Assembly (NCBI GenBank): GCA_002344205.1
Contig: DDSZ01000042.1
Location: 45,166 to 91,445 of the forward strand
Source: Opitutaceae bacterium UBA2377
Lineage (GTDB): Bacteria > Verrucomicrobiota > Verrucomicrobiia > Opitutales > Opitutaceae
Reading direction: 5' to 3'
Length of the DNA: 46,280 nt
Part shown: positions 23,746-37,326 of the stretch, in pieces
Numbering within the stretch: position 1 is the first letter of the stretch
Layout of the letters: every line of letters starts with the position of its first letter
Translations under genes and position numbers: made by a program
The notes under the pieces: model-generated
Database searches by the model: none
Seen by the model: only the letters and a program-made list of their open reading frames with translations
Told to the model about the DNA's origin: nothing

Positions 23746-24717
23746 ATGAGCGACTTCGTGCAAGCCGGGCAAATCTCAGCGGCCAAGGAGATGGTGGAGC
23801 GGATGCGCGCCAACATGCGGCAGACGATCAAAGGCAAGGACGAGGTCGTCGAGCAGGTGCTGGTGTGCGTCGTTGCCGGCGGGCACCTGCTGATCGAGGA
23901 CCTGCCGGGCGTCGGCAAGACGACGCTGGCCTATTCGCTGGCGCGCTCGATGGACTGTGATTTCTCCCGCGTCCAGTTCACCAGCGACCTGCTGCCGGGG
24001 GATGTGACCGGGGTGGCGATCTACGACGAGACGGTGAAGGAGTTCGTCTTCAAGAAAGGGCCGGTCTTCGCCAACGTGGTGCTGGCCGATGAAATCAACC
24101 GGGCGACGCCGAAGACGCAGTCGGCGTTGCTGGAAGTGATGGACCGAGCGCGGGTGACCGTGGATGGCGTGGCCCATCCGGTAGGCGCGCCGTTCATGGT
24201 TTTCGCAACGCAAAACCCGGTGGACTACGAAGGCACCTTTCCGCTGCCGGAGAGCCAGATGGACCGCTTCCTGATGCGGCTGCAGATGGGTTATCCGGAG
24301 TCGGGTGACGAACTGGAGATCCTCCGCTCGACCCGCGCAGGCTACGATGCGATCCGGCTCAACGCCGTGGTGACCCGCGAGGATGTGCTGAAGCTGCAGG
24401 CCCTCGCCGGCGAGGTCTTCGTGGAGGAAAGCGTGCTCGATTACATCCTCAAGATCGTGACCGCGACCCGCACCGAGGCGGATTTCCGCGCCGGGGTGAG
24501 TGTGCGCGGCGGGTTGGCGTTGCGCACGGCGGCGCAAGCCCGGGCGCTGGTCTATGGCCGCGATTTCGTGCTGCCGGACGACGTGACCGCGCTGGTGGCC
24601 CTCGTTTTTGCGCATCGGCTGGGCCTCGCGCGGCCCACGAGCGATGCACTGGAGGAACGGCGGGCGGTGGCGGCGGTGCTCAAGCGGATCGTGGCGGCGA
24701 TTCCGTTGCCCGTCTGA
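23746..24717 (+). CDS. MoxR family AAA+ ATPase
   Basis: This 323-residue ATPase has LPGVGKTTL (Walker A around residues 53-60), [20 protein letters not shown] (Walker B Asp-Glu) and the sensor region [24 protein letters not shown]. It ends with a winged C-terminal lid with [18 protein letters not shown]. MoxR proteins act as chaperones for protein complex assembly. The long open frame upstream is not used; [14 protein letters not shown] at 23746 is the family start. It leads an operon with a DUF58 protein (25 bp later) and a DUF3488/transglutaminase protein, a well-known gene set in many bacteria. Confidence 0.95.
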   Translation: MSDFVQAGQISAAKEMVERMRANMRQTIKGKDEVVEQVLVCVVAGGHLLIEDLPGVGKTTLAYSLARSMDCDFSRVQFTSDLLPGDVTGVAIYDETVKEFVFKKGPVFANVVLADEINRATPKTQSALLEVMDRARVTVDGVAHPVGAPFMVFATQNPVDYEGTFPLPESQMDRFLMRLQMGYPESGDELEILRSTRAGYDAIRLNAVVTREDVLKLQALAGEVFVEESVLDYILKIVTATRTEADFRAGVSVRGGLALRTAAQARALVYGRDFVLPDDVTALVALVFAHRLGLARPTSDALEERRAVAAVLKRIVAAIPLPV

Positions 24718-24742
24718 GCCCTGCCGGCGGGGCAAACCACCA

Positions 24743-25963
24743 ATGGCAAAAACCCAGACGCCAAAATCCACCGGCGCGAAGGCACGGCGTTTTACCTGGA
24801 ACCGGCTGCTCTGGTCCCTGATTTATCCGCGGCGCAAGCATCGCATCGTGTTCACGCCCGCCGGCCTGCTGCTGACGCTGCTCGCGCTGGGCATCGGCAC
24901 GGCGGCCTACAATTCGGCGAACAACATCCTGTTCATCACGCTTTCGCTGCTGCTCGCCTGCCTCATCCTGAGCGGGGTGTTGTCGTGGCTGAATTTTTCA
25001 CGGGTGAGCTGGCGCCTGCAGGCGGCACCGCCGTGGCGGGCGGGGCTGCCCACCGTGGCCGCCATCAGCCTCGCCAACCGCAAGCGCTTCCTGCCCACCT
25101 ATGGATTGTGGTTCGAGGTCGCGCTCCGGGCGGAGGCCGCGCAACCGGCAGGACCGGCCAGCACCATCACCGCGAGCAACCGGGACGTGCGTGCGGCGCT
25201 GGCCCGCGGCCGGCAGGCCGACGCAACCACGCGACTGCACCTGCGCACCCGGCTGGATCCCTTGGGCGAGGCGCAGGTCGAGTGGCCGCTCACGCCGCCG
25301 CAGCGCGGGCGCTGGCGGGTCGAGCTGCGGGCGGTGGGCTCGCTGTTTCCCTTCGGTTTCATCGGCAAGAGCTTTGCCACCGGCGAGGAGCAGAGCATCA
25401 TCGTCTGGCCGGCGCCGGTGGAATACCGGCGGCATGGCGCCGGCGGTGCCCGGCGCCAAAGCGGCGAGGAGCAGCGCGCGCGTGCGGGCAGCGGCGGCGA
25501 TCTGCTGGCGTTGCGCCGCTACGCCGCGGGCGACTCGCACCGGCTGATCCATTGGAAGGCCAGCGCCCGCACGGGGCAGTTGCTCGTGCGCCAGTTTGCG
25601 GAGGATACCTCCGAAGGTTATTGCATCCGCTTCCAGAGCGACGCGTCGCGCTGGGGACAGCCGGAACAGTTCGAGCTGGGTTTGAGCTTGGCGGCCACGC
25701 TGGCGGAAGACTGGTTCCGGCAGGGCCGGCTGGACGGGGTCGCGCTGGACGATGCACCGCTGCTGCCGGTGCGGAGCTTGCATGATCTGGAGGCATGGCT
25801 CGACCGGCTGGCCCTGCTGCCGCCCCTGACGACAAACGGTGGGGCGACCGGGACGGGCGAGCCGCCGGCCGGCCGTCAACAACGCAACCTGGTGAACATC
25901 GCGCCCGACGGGGTGCGGGGCGTCGCCGCCTATCTCGACGGTGAAAAGACGGCCTCAGCTTAA
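24743..25963 (+). CDS. DUF58 domain-containing protein
   Basis: This 406-residue protein has an N-terminal basic patch and two hydrophobic segments (about 43-63 and 65-85). A long extracytoplasmic-type beta region follows. The DUF58 core is SGGDLLALRRYAAGDSHRLIHWKASARTGQLLVRQF, around residues 248-290, whose R-Y-GD-R-IHW-SA pattern is the family hallmark. Its biochemical role is unknown. It is located between a MoxR ATPase and a transglutaminase-like protein, and its stop overlaps the next gene by 23 bp, which points to coupled translation. The start is the ATG at 24743. Confidence 0.92.
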   Translation: MAKTQTPKSTGAKARRFTWNRLLWSLIYPRRKHRIVFTPAGLLLTLLALGIGTAAYNSANNILFITLSLLLACLILSGVLSWLNFSRVSWRLQAAPPWRAGLPTVAAISLANRKRFLPTYGLWFEVALRAEAAQPAGPASTITASNRDVRAALARGRQADATTRLHLRTRLDPLGEAQVEWPLTPPQRGRWRVELRAVGSLFPFGFIGKSFATGEEQSIIVWPAPVEYRRHGAGGARRQSGEEQRARAGSGGDLLALRRYAAGDSHRLIHWKASARTGQLLVRQFAEDTSEGYCIRFQSDASRWGQPEQFELGLSLAATLAEDWFRQGRLDGVALDDAPLLPVRSLHDLEAWLDRLALLPPLTTNGGATGTGEPPAGRQQRNLVNIAPDGVRGVAAYLDGEKTASA

Positions 25964-28145
25964 CCACGACGAGCTGCACCAGCTCCGTTGGCTGCTCGGC
26001 GGCGGCCTTGTGCTGCTGTCCACGGCGACGGTCTTCTACATGGAGATCGATGCGTGGACGCTGATGTTCGTCACGGCGGCGGCGGTCGGCGCCGTGATGT
26101 TCTGGCCGACGCTGCCGGCCCGGGTGCCGGCTTGGGTGCACCGGCTCGCCTTCCCGGTGATCGTGGCGTTTTTCCTCGGCGATCTTTACCTCACGGGCGA
26201 ACTGCTGCCGCCGATCGTGCGGCTCGACATCCTGCTGCTGCTTTACCGCGGCATCAGCTACCGCCAGCGGCGCGATGACCTGCAGATCATCGTGCTGGGC
26301 CTGTTTCTCGTGGTGGTGGCGGGCGTGCTCTCGGTGTCGCTGGTCTTTGCGCTCCAGATCGTGGCGTTCACCGCCTGTGCGCTGGCGTTCCTGCTCAACC
26401 TGACGTTGGCGGACGCTTCCGGCGTGAAGGCCGCCGGCGATGCCGGCCGGGGGCCGCCGCCGTGGGCGGTGCAGGTGCAATGGGGCCGTTTGTTCCGGCG
26501 CCTGCGGGAGGTGCTCGACTGGCGCGTGGTGACGCTGGGCGCGCTGCTGTTCGCGGGCGTGGTGGGCGTGTCGGCGCTGCTGTTCCTGGCGATCCCGCGC
26601 TTTCAACTGGAGAACAGCCTGTTCCTGGAGCGGTTCATGACGCGGAAGGCGCGGACAGGGTTTTCCGACTCGATCAAGTTTGGCGACGTGACGGACATTC
26701 TGCAGGACAACAGCCTGGCGCTGAGCGTGGACATCACCGACCCCACGCAGGTCCCCGCGCAACCCTACTGGCGCATGGTCGTGCTGGACGAGTATCGCGA
26801 CGGGACCTTCCGGCTTTCGACGGCGCTGCGGGCGGCGACGTTTTCACCGGAGCGGGGCGATGTGCAACTGCGCGGCGTGGCGCGCGCGCAGCCGGAGGAA
26901 CCGGTTTACTGGACCTTCTACCTGGAAGCCGGGGTGAGCCGTTACCTGCCGTTGACGGGCCGCTTTGTGCAACTGCGCTTCCGCGAGCGGCAGAACTTTC
27001 GCTTTGCCGACCGGCTGGGGCTGGTGGTGCTGCGCGATGAGCCGGTCTCCATGACGGCTTACCGGGTTGAAGGGCTGATGGCGATGGATGTCATCCCGGA
27101 CCGACAGATGGGGGCTTGGCTGGAGCGGGCGACCGAGAGCGGCGCGGAACAGACCAGCGCCGCGCTGAAATTGGAACTGGGTGCGGATGATCTCGGCCGG
27201 CTGGCGCGCGTGGTGGCGGAGATCAAGGCCGGCATGGAGCCGGACGTGGAGGAATTCAGCCGCCGGGCGGTCGCCTGGTTGCAGGCGCGGCACCGTTACT
27301 CGTTGCAGTCGCGGGCGCCGCCGGGGGCGGGTGATCCGCTGGTGCGCTGGCTCGACTCAAGCGAGCCGGGACATTGCGAGCTTTATGCCGGAGCGCTGGT
27401 GCTGCTCGCCCGTCAGGCCGGTTATCCGGCCCGCATCGTCACGGGTTTCAAGGGCGGCTCATGGAACGGGTTCAGCAACAATTTCACCGTGCGGAATTCC
27501 GACGCGCATGCGTGGTGCGAAGTCTACGATGCCGCCGTTGCGGGCTGGCGCCGCGTGGATCCGACGCCGGGCGGCAGCGCGGATACCGGGAGTGATACGA
27601 CCGCGGCGGGCGCCGCCGGGGAGCGGCGGATTGACCGGAGCTGGTCGGCGCGTATCGACAGTCTGCGGGTGTTTTGGTATCGCCGGATCGTGAACTTCGA
27701 TTCGCGCACGCAGGAAGAAGCGCTGCGCGCGGTGAAGAGCGCCACGCAGGAGTCCGGGCGCCGGGTGCGGGCGGCGTTGGAAGATGCACTGGCGCGGCTG
27801 AAAGCCTGGATGGCCGAGCCGTGGGATTTGCGCCGACTGCTGCAGCTCGCCGGCGGGGCGGCGGCCGCGGTGGCTCTGGCCTGGCTGCTGCGCAATGCCC
27901 GGCTGGCGTGGCGGGATCGTGGAATGTTTTGGCGGCGGCGGACGGCGCAGGATCCGGTGCGGCGCGAGGCCGGCCGCTGGCTCGGGCGACTGCAAGGATT
28001 GCCGGTGGAACCGGCATTGCGGGCGGATTTGGAGCGGCTGCGCTACGGCCCGTTGGCGGGCCGCCCGCCGTTGGCGCCGGTGGTGCGACGTGCGCGCCAA
28101 GCCTGGCGGGCGCGGCACGAGGCGCGGATCACTCGGGAGAATTAA
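25941..28145 (+). CDS. DUF3488/transglutaminase-like (TgpA-type) membrane protein
   Basis: This 734-residue protein has an N-terminal membrane part with five or six helices (about residues 20-220) and a periplasmic transglutaminase-like domain. The triad is Cys479 (GHCELYAG), His523 (SDAHAWCEV) and Asp540 (RVDPTPG). A C-terminal membrane helix lies near 632-650, followed by a cytoplasmic tail. The layout matches TgpA of Pseudomonas. It starts with GTG at 25941, overlapping the DUF58 gene by 23 bp, and ends with a 17-bp overlap against convergent mrdA. It works with the MoxR and DUF58 proteins, probably in envelope protein modification, but the substrates are unknown. Confidence 0.92.
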   Translation: MKRRPQLNHDELHQLRWLLGGGLVLLSTATVFYMEIDAWTLMFVTAAAVGAVMFWPTLPARVPAWVHRLAFPVIVAFFLGDLYLTGELLPPIVRLDILLLLYRGISYRQRRDDLQIIVLGLFLVVVAGVLSVSLVFALQIVAFTACALAFLLNLTLADASGVKAAGDAGRGPPPWAVQVQWGRLFRRLREVLDWRVVTLGALLFAGVVGVSALLFLAIPRFQLENSLFLERFMTRKARTGFSDSIKFGDVTDILQDNSLALSVDITDPTQVPAQPYWRMVVLDEYRDGTFRLSTALRAATFSPERGDVQLRGVARAQPEEPVYWTFYLEAGVSRYLPLTGRFVQLRFRERQNFRFADRLGLVVLRDEPVSMTAYRVEGLMAMDVIPDRQMGAWLERATESGAEQTSAALKLELGADDLGRLARVVAEIKAGMEPDVEEFSRRAVAWLQARHRYSLQSRAPPGAGDPLVRWLDSSEPGHCELYAGALVLLARQAGYPARIVTGFKGGSWNGFSNNFTVRNSDAHAWCEVYDAAVAGWRRVDPTPGGSADTGSDTTAAGAAGERRIDRSWSARIDSLRVFWYRRIVNFDSRTQEEALRAVKSATQESGRRVRAALEDALARLKAWMAEPWDLRRLLQLAGGAAAAVALAWLLRNARLAWRDRGMFWRRRTAQDPVRREAGRWLGRLQGLPVEPALRADLERLRYGPLAGRPPLAPVVRRARQAWRARHEARITREN

Positions 28146-30096
28146 AGGCGATGGCGCGGGCCGGAGCGGCCTGTTTTTTCTCCCACCACTGCTTGAGGAC
28201 GGCCTGCACCACCGGGCCGGCGTAAAGTCCGCCCGCGACTTCCTCGCCCGGCGTGTCACCCTCGACCATGACGGCGAGGGCGATCTCGGGCCGCTCGGCG
28301 GGCGCAAAGCAGATGAACCAGGCGAAGTTGACGTTCTTGCCGCCCTCGGCGCGCTTTTGGGCGGTGCCGGTCTTGCCCGCGATGGTCAGGCCGGGGATGC
28401 GCATGAAGGGCGTGGTGAGGATGCGGGCGGTGCCGGTGGGTGAGACGACCTGCTCCATGCCCTGGAGCAAGGTGGCGTAACCGGCGGCGGTGAGGCCGAT
28501 GGCATCGCTGCGCTGCGGCGTGCGGCCCGGCTCATGCAGCAGGGTGGGGTTGGTGACCGTCTGGCCGCGGGCAACGGAGGCGGCAAAGGTTGCCATCTGC
28601 AGCGGGGTCACGATGAGGTCGCCCTGGCCGATAGAAAAATTGGCGGTGTCGCCGGGAAACCAGCGCTCGTTGCGCCGGCGCTGTTTCCACTCCGGATCGG
28701 GCACGAGCATGTGGCGGGTTTCGTGCGGCAGCTCGATGCCGGTGGGCTGGTCGAGATGGAAACGGCGCGCCTCCTGCGCGATAAGCTCGGGACCGATCTC
28801 AAGGCCGTATTTGTAGAAGAAGGTGTTGCAGCTCTTCTCGATGGCTTGGACGAGGTTGATTTCGCCGCGGTCGCGGTGGTTGTTGCAGACGAAGGTGCGG
28901 TTGCCGACCCGGAAGGTGCCGGTGCACTCGACGGTGGCATCGGGCTCGATCGCGCCGCTGCGCAGCCCGGCGATGGCGGTGAGGATCTTGAACGAGGAGC
29001 CCGGCGGGTAAATGCCCTGGATGGCGCGGTGATACCAGGCGCCGGCCTCGTTGATCACGGCGGCCTTGGCGTGACTGAGGCGCGGGGTGAAGTCGTTGAG
29101 ATCGTAGTCGGGCTTGCTGGCGAGGGCGAGCACCTCGCCGGTGGCGACATCGAGAGCGACCGCGGCGCCGGCCATGCCGGTCCGGACCAAGGCCTGCTCG
29201 GCGGCGAGCTGCAGGTCGATGTCGAGGCTGACCGTAAGATTGCCGCCCTGCACGGGCAGGCGGCGCTCAATCGGCGGGTTGATTTTGTAGCCCGACGGAT
29301 CGACGCGGAAAATCGTGCCGCCCGGCTCGCCCTGCAGGAGGGAATCGTATTGGCGTTCGAGGCCGGAGCGGCCGACCGCGCCCTTCATCTTGAAAGTGGT
29401 GAGATCCTCGCCGGGAAAATCCTGCGCCTCGAAATCCGGGTCGATGCCGGTGTAGCCGAGCGTGTGCGCGGCGGCACTGCCGTAGGGATAATGGCGGGTG
29501 CTGGAGGTATAGACTTGCAGCGGGGAGCGCACGGGCAGGCTTTCGATGAGCCGGGCGTAGTCCTCCGCCGTGAGGTCGTCGATGAGGGTGTAGGGGATGA
29601 GCCGCTCGCGCAGAAAATGCCGGCGCAGTTCGGTGGCGTTGACGCGTTCGTCGCGGCGCAGGACATCGTTGACCTGGTCGAGGTAGCGCTGGACGACGCT
29701 GTTGCGGGCCAGCAGGTCCATCTGGGCGGCACTGGGCAGGTCGCGGTCACCGGACTCGCGGTAGTTTTTGCGGATGCGGATGTATTCGTCGCGAAACTCG
29801 CGGCGAAGTTCATCCAGGTAGAGCACGACGGCGAAGCGCGGCCGGTTGCCCACCAGCAGCCGGCCGTCGCGGTCGTAAATGTTGCCCCGCGGTCCGGGCA
29901 CGAGGATGCGGCGGTGGCTCTGCATGCGTTCGCGTTCCTGGTGCACGTCGGCCTTGATGAACTGCTGGTAGGCGAGCCCGCCGGTCAGCACGAACAGCAG
30001 CAGCGCGATGAGAGGATAAAAGATGACGATGCGCAGATCGTAGCCCTTGTGGGACTCGACGAGGTTGCCCGATTGATCTGCGAGGTTGCCGGCCAT
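28129..30096 (-). CDS. mrdA: Penicillin-binding protein 2 (MrdA/PbpA family transpeptidase)
   Basis: This 655-residue class B PBP has an N-terminal membrane helix (about 22-45), the dimerisation domain with LVPGPRGNIYDRDGR, and a transpeptidase domain. Its motifs are SSFK (367-370), SCN (422-424) and KTG (575-577). It cross-links peptidoglycan during cell elongation in the rod complex with MreB, MreC and MreD, whose genes precede it on the same strand. The length is typical of PBP2. It starts at the ATG at 30096, 9 bp after mreD, and ends with a 17-bp overlap with the convergent transglutaminase gene. It is a normal member with no missing motifs. Confidence 0.96.
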   Translation of the reverse strand: MAGNLADQSGNLVESHKGYDLRIVIFYPLIALLLFVLTGGLAYQQFIKADVHQERERMQSHRRILVPGPRGNIYDRDGRLLVGNRPRFAVVLYLDELRREFRDEYIRIRKNYRESGDRDLPSAAQMDLLARNSVVQRYLDQVNDVLRRDERVNATELRRHFLRERLIPYTLIDDLTAEDYARLIESLPVRSPLQVYTSSTRHYPYGSAAAHTLGYTGIDPDFEAQDFPGEDLTTFKMKGAVGRSGLERQYDSLLQGEPGGTIFRVDPSGYKINPPIERRLPVQGGNLTVSLDIDLQLAAEQALVRTGMAGAAVALDVATGEVLALASKPDYDLNDFTPRLSHAKAAVINEAGAWYHRAIQGIYPPGSSFKILTAIAGLRSGAIEPDATVECTGTFRVGNRTFVCNNHRDRGEINLVQAIEKSCNTFFYKYGLEIGPELIAQEARRFHLDQPTGIELPHETRHMLVPDPEWKQRRRNERWFPGDTANFSIGQGDLIVTPLQMATFAASVARGQTVTNPTLLHEPGRTPQRSDAIGLTAAGYATLLQGMEQVVSPTGTARILTTPFMRIPGLTIAGKTGTAQKRAEGGKNVNFAWFICFAPAERPEIALAVMVEGDTPGEEVAGGLYAGPVVQAVLKQWWEKKQAAPARAIAFNSPE

Positions 30097-30105
30097 GCGT
30101 GGTGC

Positions 30106-30618
30106 TCACAAGAGGCGCCGCGGGGTCGCGCCCGCAAGCACCAACGCACGTTCCTGCAGGGCAAAAAACCACGGGGCGACCAGGGCGATGAGGACTTGCG
30201 AGCACACGAGGTCGAGGATCAGCCGCGGCCACATCGTCCCGGGGGCGGGGCCGCGGCCAATCAGGAGGAAGGAAAGGACAAGAAAAAGCCCGAGATTGGC
30301 CAGCAGGGCGATGATGACGCGGGTGCCGGTTTGGTCGCGGGGCACGCGGTCGCGCACATGGAAGATGACGGCGTGGGCCGCCCCGAGCAGGAACAGATGG
30401 GTGCCGGGCGTGATCCCGGTGCCGGCCTCGAGCACGAGGCTGAGGGCGGCGGTGACCAGCAGCCCGCTGCGCAGCGGGAGATGCAGGGCCCCATAGGTCA
30501 CGAGCAGGCCGCCGGCGAAGACATGGACGTGCCAGACCGCGAGATAATGGTTCAGCAGCGCCACGAGCGCCCAGAGCAGGAGCATCGTGGCAAAAATGAC
30601 CGGGGCGGGGCGGCGCAT
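30106..30618 (-). CDS. mreD: Rod shape-determining protein MreD
   Basis: This 170-residue protein is made mostly of hydrophobic helices (about 5-6) in the pattern of MreD: VIFATMLLLWALVALLNHYL, LRSGLLVTAALSLVLEAG and LLANLGLFLVLSFLL. MreD is a membrane part of the elongasome. Its sequence is weakly conserved, so the call rests on size, membrane topology and the position between mreC and mrdA. The start is the ATG at 30618. It ends 9 bp before the mrdA start. Confidence 0.88.
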   Translation of the reverse strand: MRRPAPVIFATMLLLWALVALLNHYLAVWHVHVFAGGLLVTYGALHLPLRSGLLVTAALSLVLEAGTGITPGTHLFLLGAAHAVIFHVRDRVPRDQTGTRVIIALLANLGLFLVLSFLLIGRGPAPGTMWPRLILDLVCSQVLIALVAPWFFALQERALVLAGATPRRLL

Positions 30619-30713
30619 GGCGTTTTAGGCGGCAAGATTGCGGCACCGACCCTCAATCCTGATCAGGGTTCTCAAAATGCACGGGCATGATGCCGGCAGC
30701 TTTGCCGCGGCGC

Positions 30714-31544
30714 TCATGACGGATCCAGCGGGACGAGCACGGTGACCTCGGTGAGTTCGCTCAGGCGGGCGTCGAGGACGACTTCGCCGGTCTTGAAAAG
30801 GCCGTCGGTGCTGGGCTCGACCTTGGTGACCTGGCCGATGTAGAGGCCGGCCGGGAAAACGCCGCCGAGGCCGGAGGTGACGAGGCGCCGCGGCGCGCCG
30901 GGGCTGGCGAAGATGTCGAGCGGCACGAACTCGATCGCCCCGCGCGGGGTGGCGAGGGTGGGGTTGATGCCGCCCTGGAAGCTCACGGGGCGCTGGTCGC
31001 CCTCGAAAGCAGCGGCGAGCCGGATGGCCGGGCTACTGATGAGTTCCACGACAGCGGTGTAGGCATGGACCTCGGTGACGCGGCCGACCACCCCGCCGGT
31101 GAAAACCACGGGCGCACCGACCGGGATGGCGTGGTTGCGGCCCTTGCGGATGACGAGCCGCTGCCACCACCCGGAAAAATCACGCCGCACGACGCGGGCG
31201 TGCTCGAAACGATAACCGGCGGGCGGCGGCAGGCGGAGAAGGTCCTCCAGCCGGCGGATCTCACCGAGGAGCTCCGTGTTTTGCTGGCTGGCGAGTTCGA
31301 AGGAGGCGTTGACCCGGGCGAGGTCGCGGCCCGCGGCGATAAGCTCCGACTTGGAGTGCACGCGCAGGCCCCAGTATTCCTGGAGGTCGCGCAGGTAGGA
31401 GGTGCTGACCATGACGGGTGCCTGCAGCTCGAAGAAGCTGGCGCGGAGGAGGCCCTTGACGGCGACGGGCAGGAAGAGCCAGACGGCGACGACGAGGCCG
31501 AGGGTGAGAAAGGGCCGGGCTTGGTCGAAACGTTGGGAGGGCAC
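30714..31544 (-). CDS. mreC: Cell shape-determining protein MreC
   Basis: This 276-residue protein has an N-terminal membrane helix (FLTLGLVVAVWLFLPVAVKGLL), a coiled-coil segment (about 50-95) and two beta domains with KGRNHAIPVGAPVVFTGGVVGRVTEV. VTSGLGGVFPAGLYIGQVTKV is the conserved MreC end motif. It links the cytoskeletal MreB to periplasmic wall enzymes. It starts with GTG at 31544, and the 96-bp gap to mreB holds an 11-bp inverted repeat. It is followed by mreD after 95 bp. Confidence 0.95.
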   Translation of the reverse strand: MPSQRFDQARPFLTLGLVVAVWLFLPVAVKGLLRASFFELQAPVMVSTSYLRDLQEYWGLRVHSKSELIAAGRDLARVNASFELASQQNTELLGEIRRLEDLLRLPPPAGYRFEHARVVRRDFSGWWQRLVIRKGRNHAIPVGAPVVFTGGVVGRVTEVHAYTAVVELISSPAIRLAAAFEGDQRPVSFQGGINPTLATPRGAIEFVPLDIFASPGAPRRLVTSGLGGVFPAGLYIGQVTKVEPSTDGLFKTGEVVLDARLSELTEVTVLVPLDPS

Positions 31545-31565
31545 GGCGAAAAACTTGCGATTACA

Positions 31566-31614
31566 ATTTGCGATTGAGCGGGCGCTGGGCCCCGGGGCGG
31601 ACGCAATCGCAAAT
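31566..31614. repeat. 11-bp inverted repeat between mreB and mreC
   Basis: ATTTGCGATTG (31566-31576) and CAATCGCAAAT (31604-31614) are perfect inverted copies around a 27-nt G/C-rich spacer. The second arm includes most of the AATCGCAAATCCA motif, which has a near-copy at 16513-16525. It could be a transcript-level control point between mreB and mreC, or a mobile-like dispersed element. It lacks a T-tract, so it is not a typical terminator. Confidence 0.5.
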
Positions 31615-31640
31615 CCAGAAGACCGAAAGCGTAATCCGAA

Positions 31641-35131
<3,491 letters not shown>

Positions 35132-35133
<2 letters not shown>

Positions 35134-35158
35134 AAAGGCGCGCCCGGATCGGCGCGCC
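35132..35158 (-). terminator. Rho-independent terminator after tatA
   Basis: GGCGCGCC at 35151-35158 and 35137-35144 form an 8-bp stem with a 6-nt loop. On the minus strand this is followed by TTTTT (35136-35132). It lies 24 bp past the tatA stop and touches the end of the convergent antiporter gene. Confidence 0.75.
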
Positions 35159-35182
35159 GGAAAGACAGCGATGCGGGACGGC

Positions 35183-35413
35183 TTAGTTCGAGCCGCCGCC
35201 CTTGCCGGCATCGATTTTTTTCGCTTCGGCGGCCGGCGATTCCGGCTCCTCCTTGGTCGCCTTCTTGAACTCCTTGATTGATTGGCCGAGCCCCTTGGCG
35301 AGGCCGGGCAGCTTGGAGCCGCCGAAAAGCACGAGCAGGATGATCAGAATGACCACCAGCTCGGTCGGTCCGAGGCCAAAAATGGCCGCGAGGATGGCGG
35401 GCGAAGTTTCCAT
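35183..35413 (-). CDS. tatA: Twin-arginine translocase subunit TatA/TatE
   Basis: This 76-residue protein has the TatA layout: a short membrane helix (ELVVILIILLVLFGG, about 17-32), then the amphipathic helix GSKLPGLAKGLGQSIKEFKKA and a Lys/Glu/Ala-rich tail. The FGG-LPGLAKGLG hinge is the family hallmark. It forms the pore for folded-protein export. It lies downstream of rpoD on the same strand with 47 bp between; no tatB or tatC is nearby. The start is the ATG at 35413. Confidence 0.93.
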   Translation of the reverse strand: METSPAILAAIFGLGPTELVVILIILLVLFGGSKLPGLAKGLGQSIKEFKKATKEEPESPAAEAKKIDAGKGGGSN

Positions 35414-35460
35414 GGTTCGAAGCTAGACCGGTGTCCGGAACTGTAAAGCGGGAAAGCGGC

Positions 35461-37302
<1,842 letters not shown>

Positions 37303-37326
37303 GATGTAAAGGGACGGGGCCGATGC

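Noticed and set aside
28534..30690. Plus-strand open frame of 718 codons over mrdA and mreD
   Set aside because: Antisense to two clear genes with full motifs; composition is a shadow of high GC third positions.
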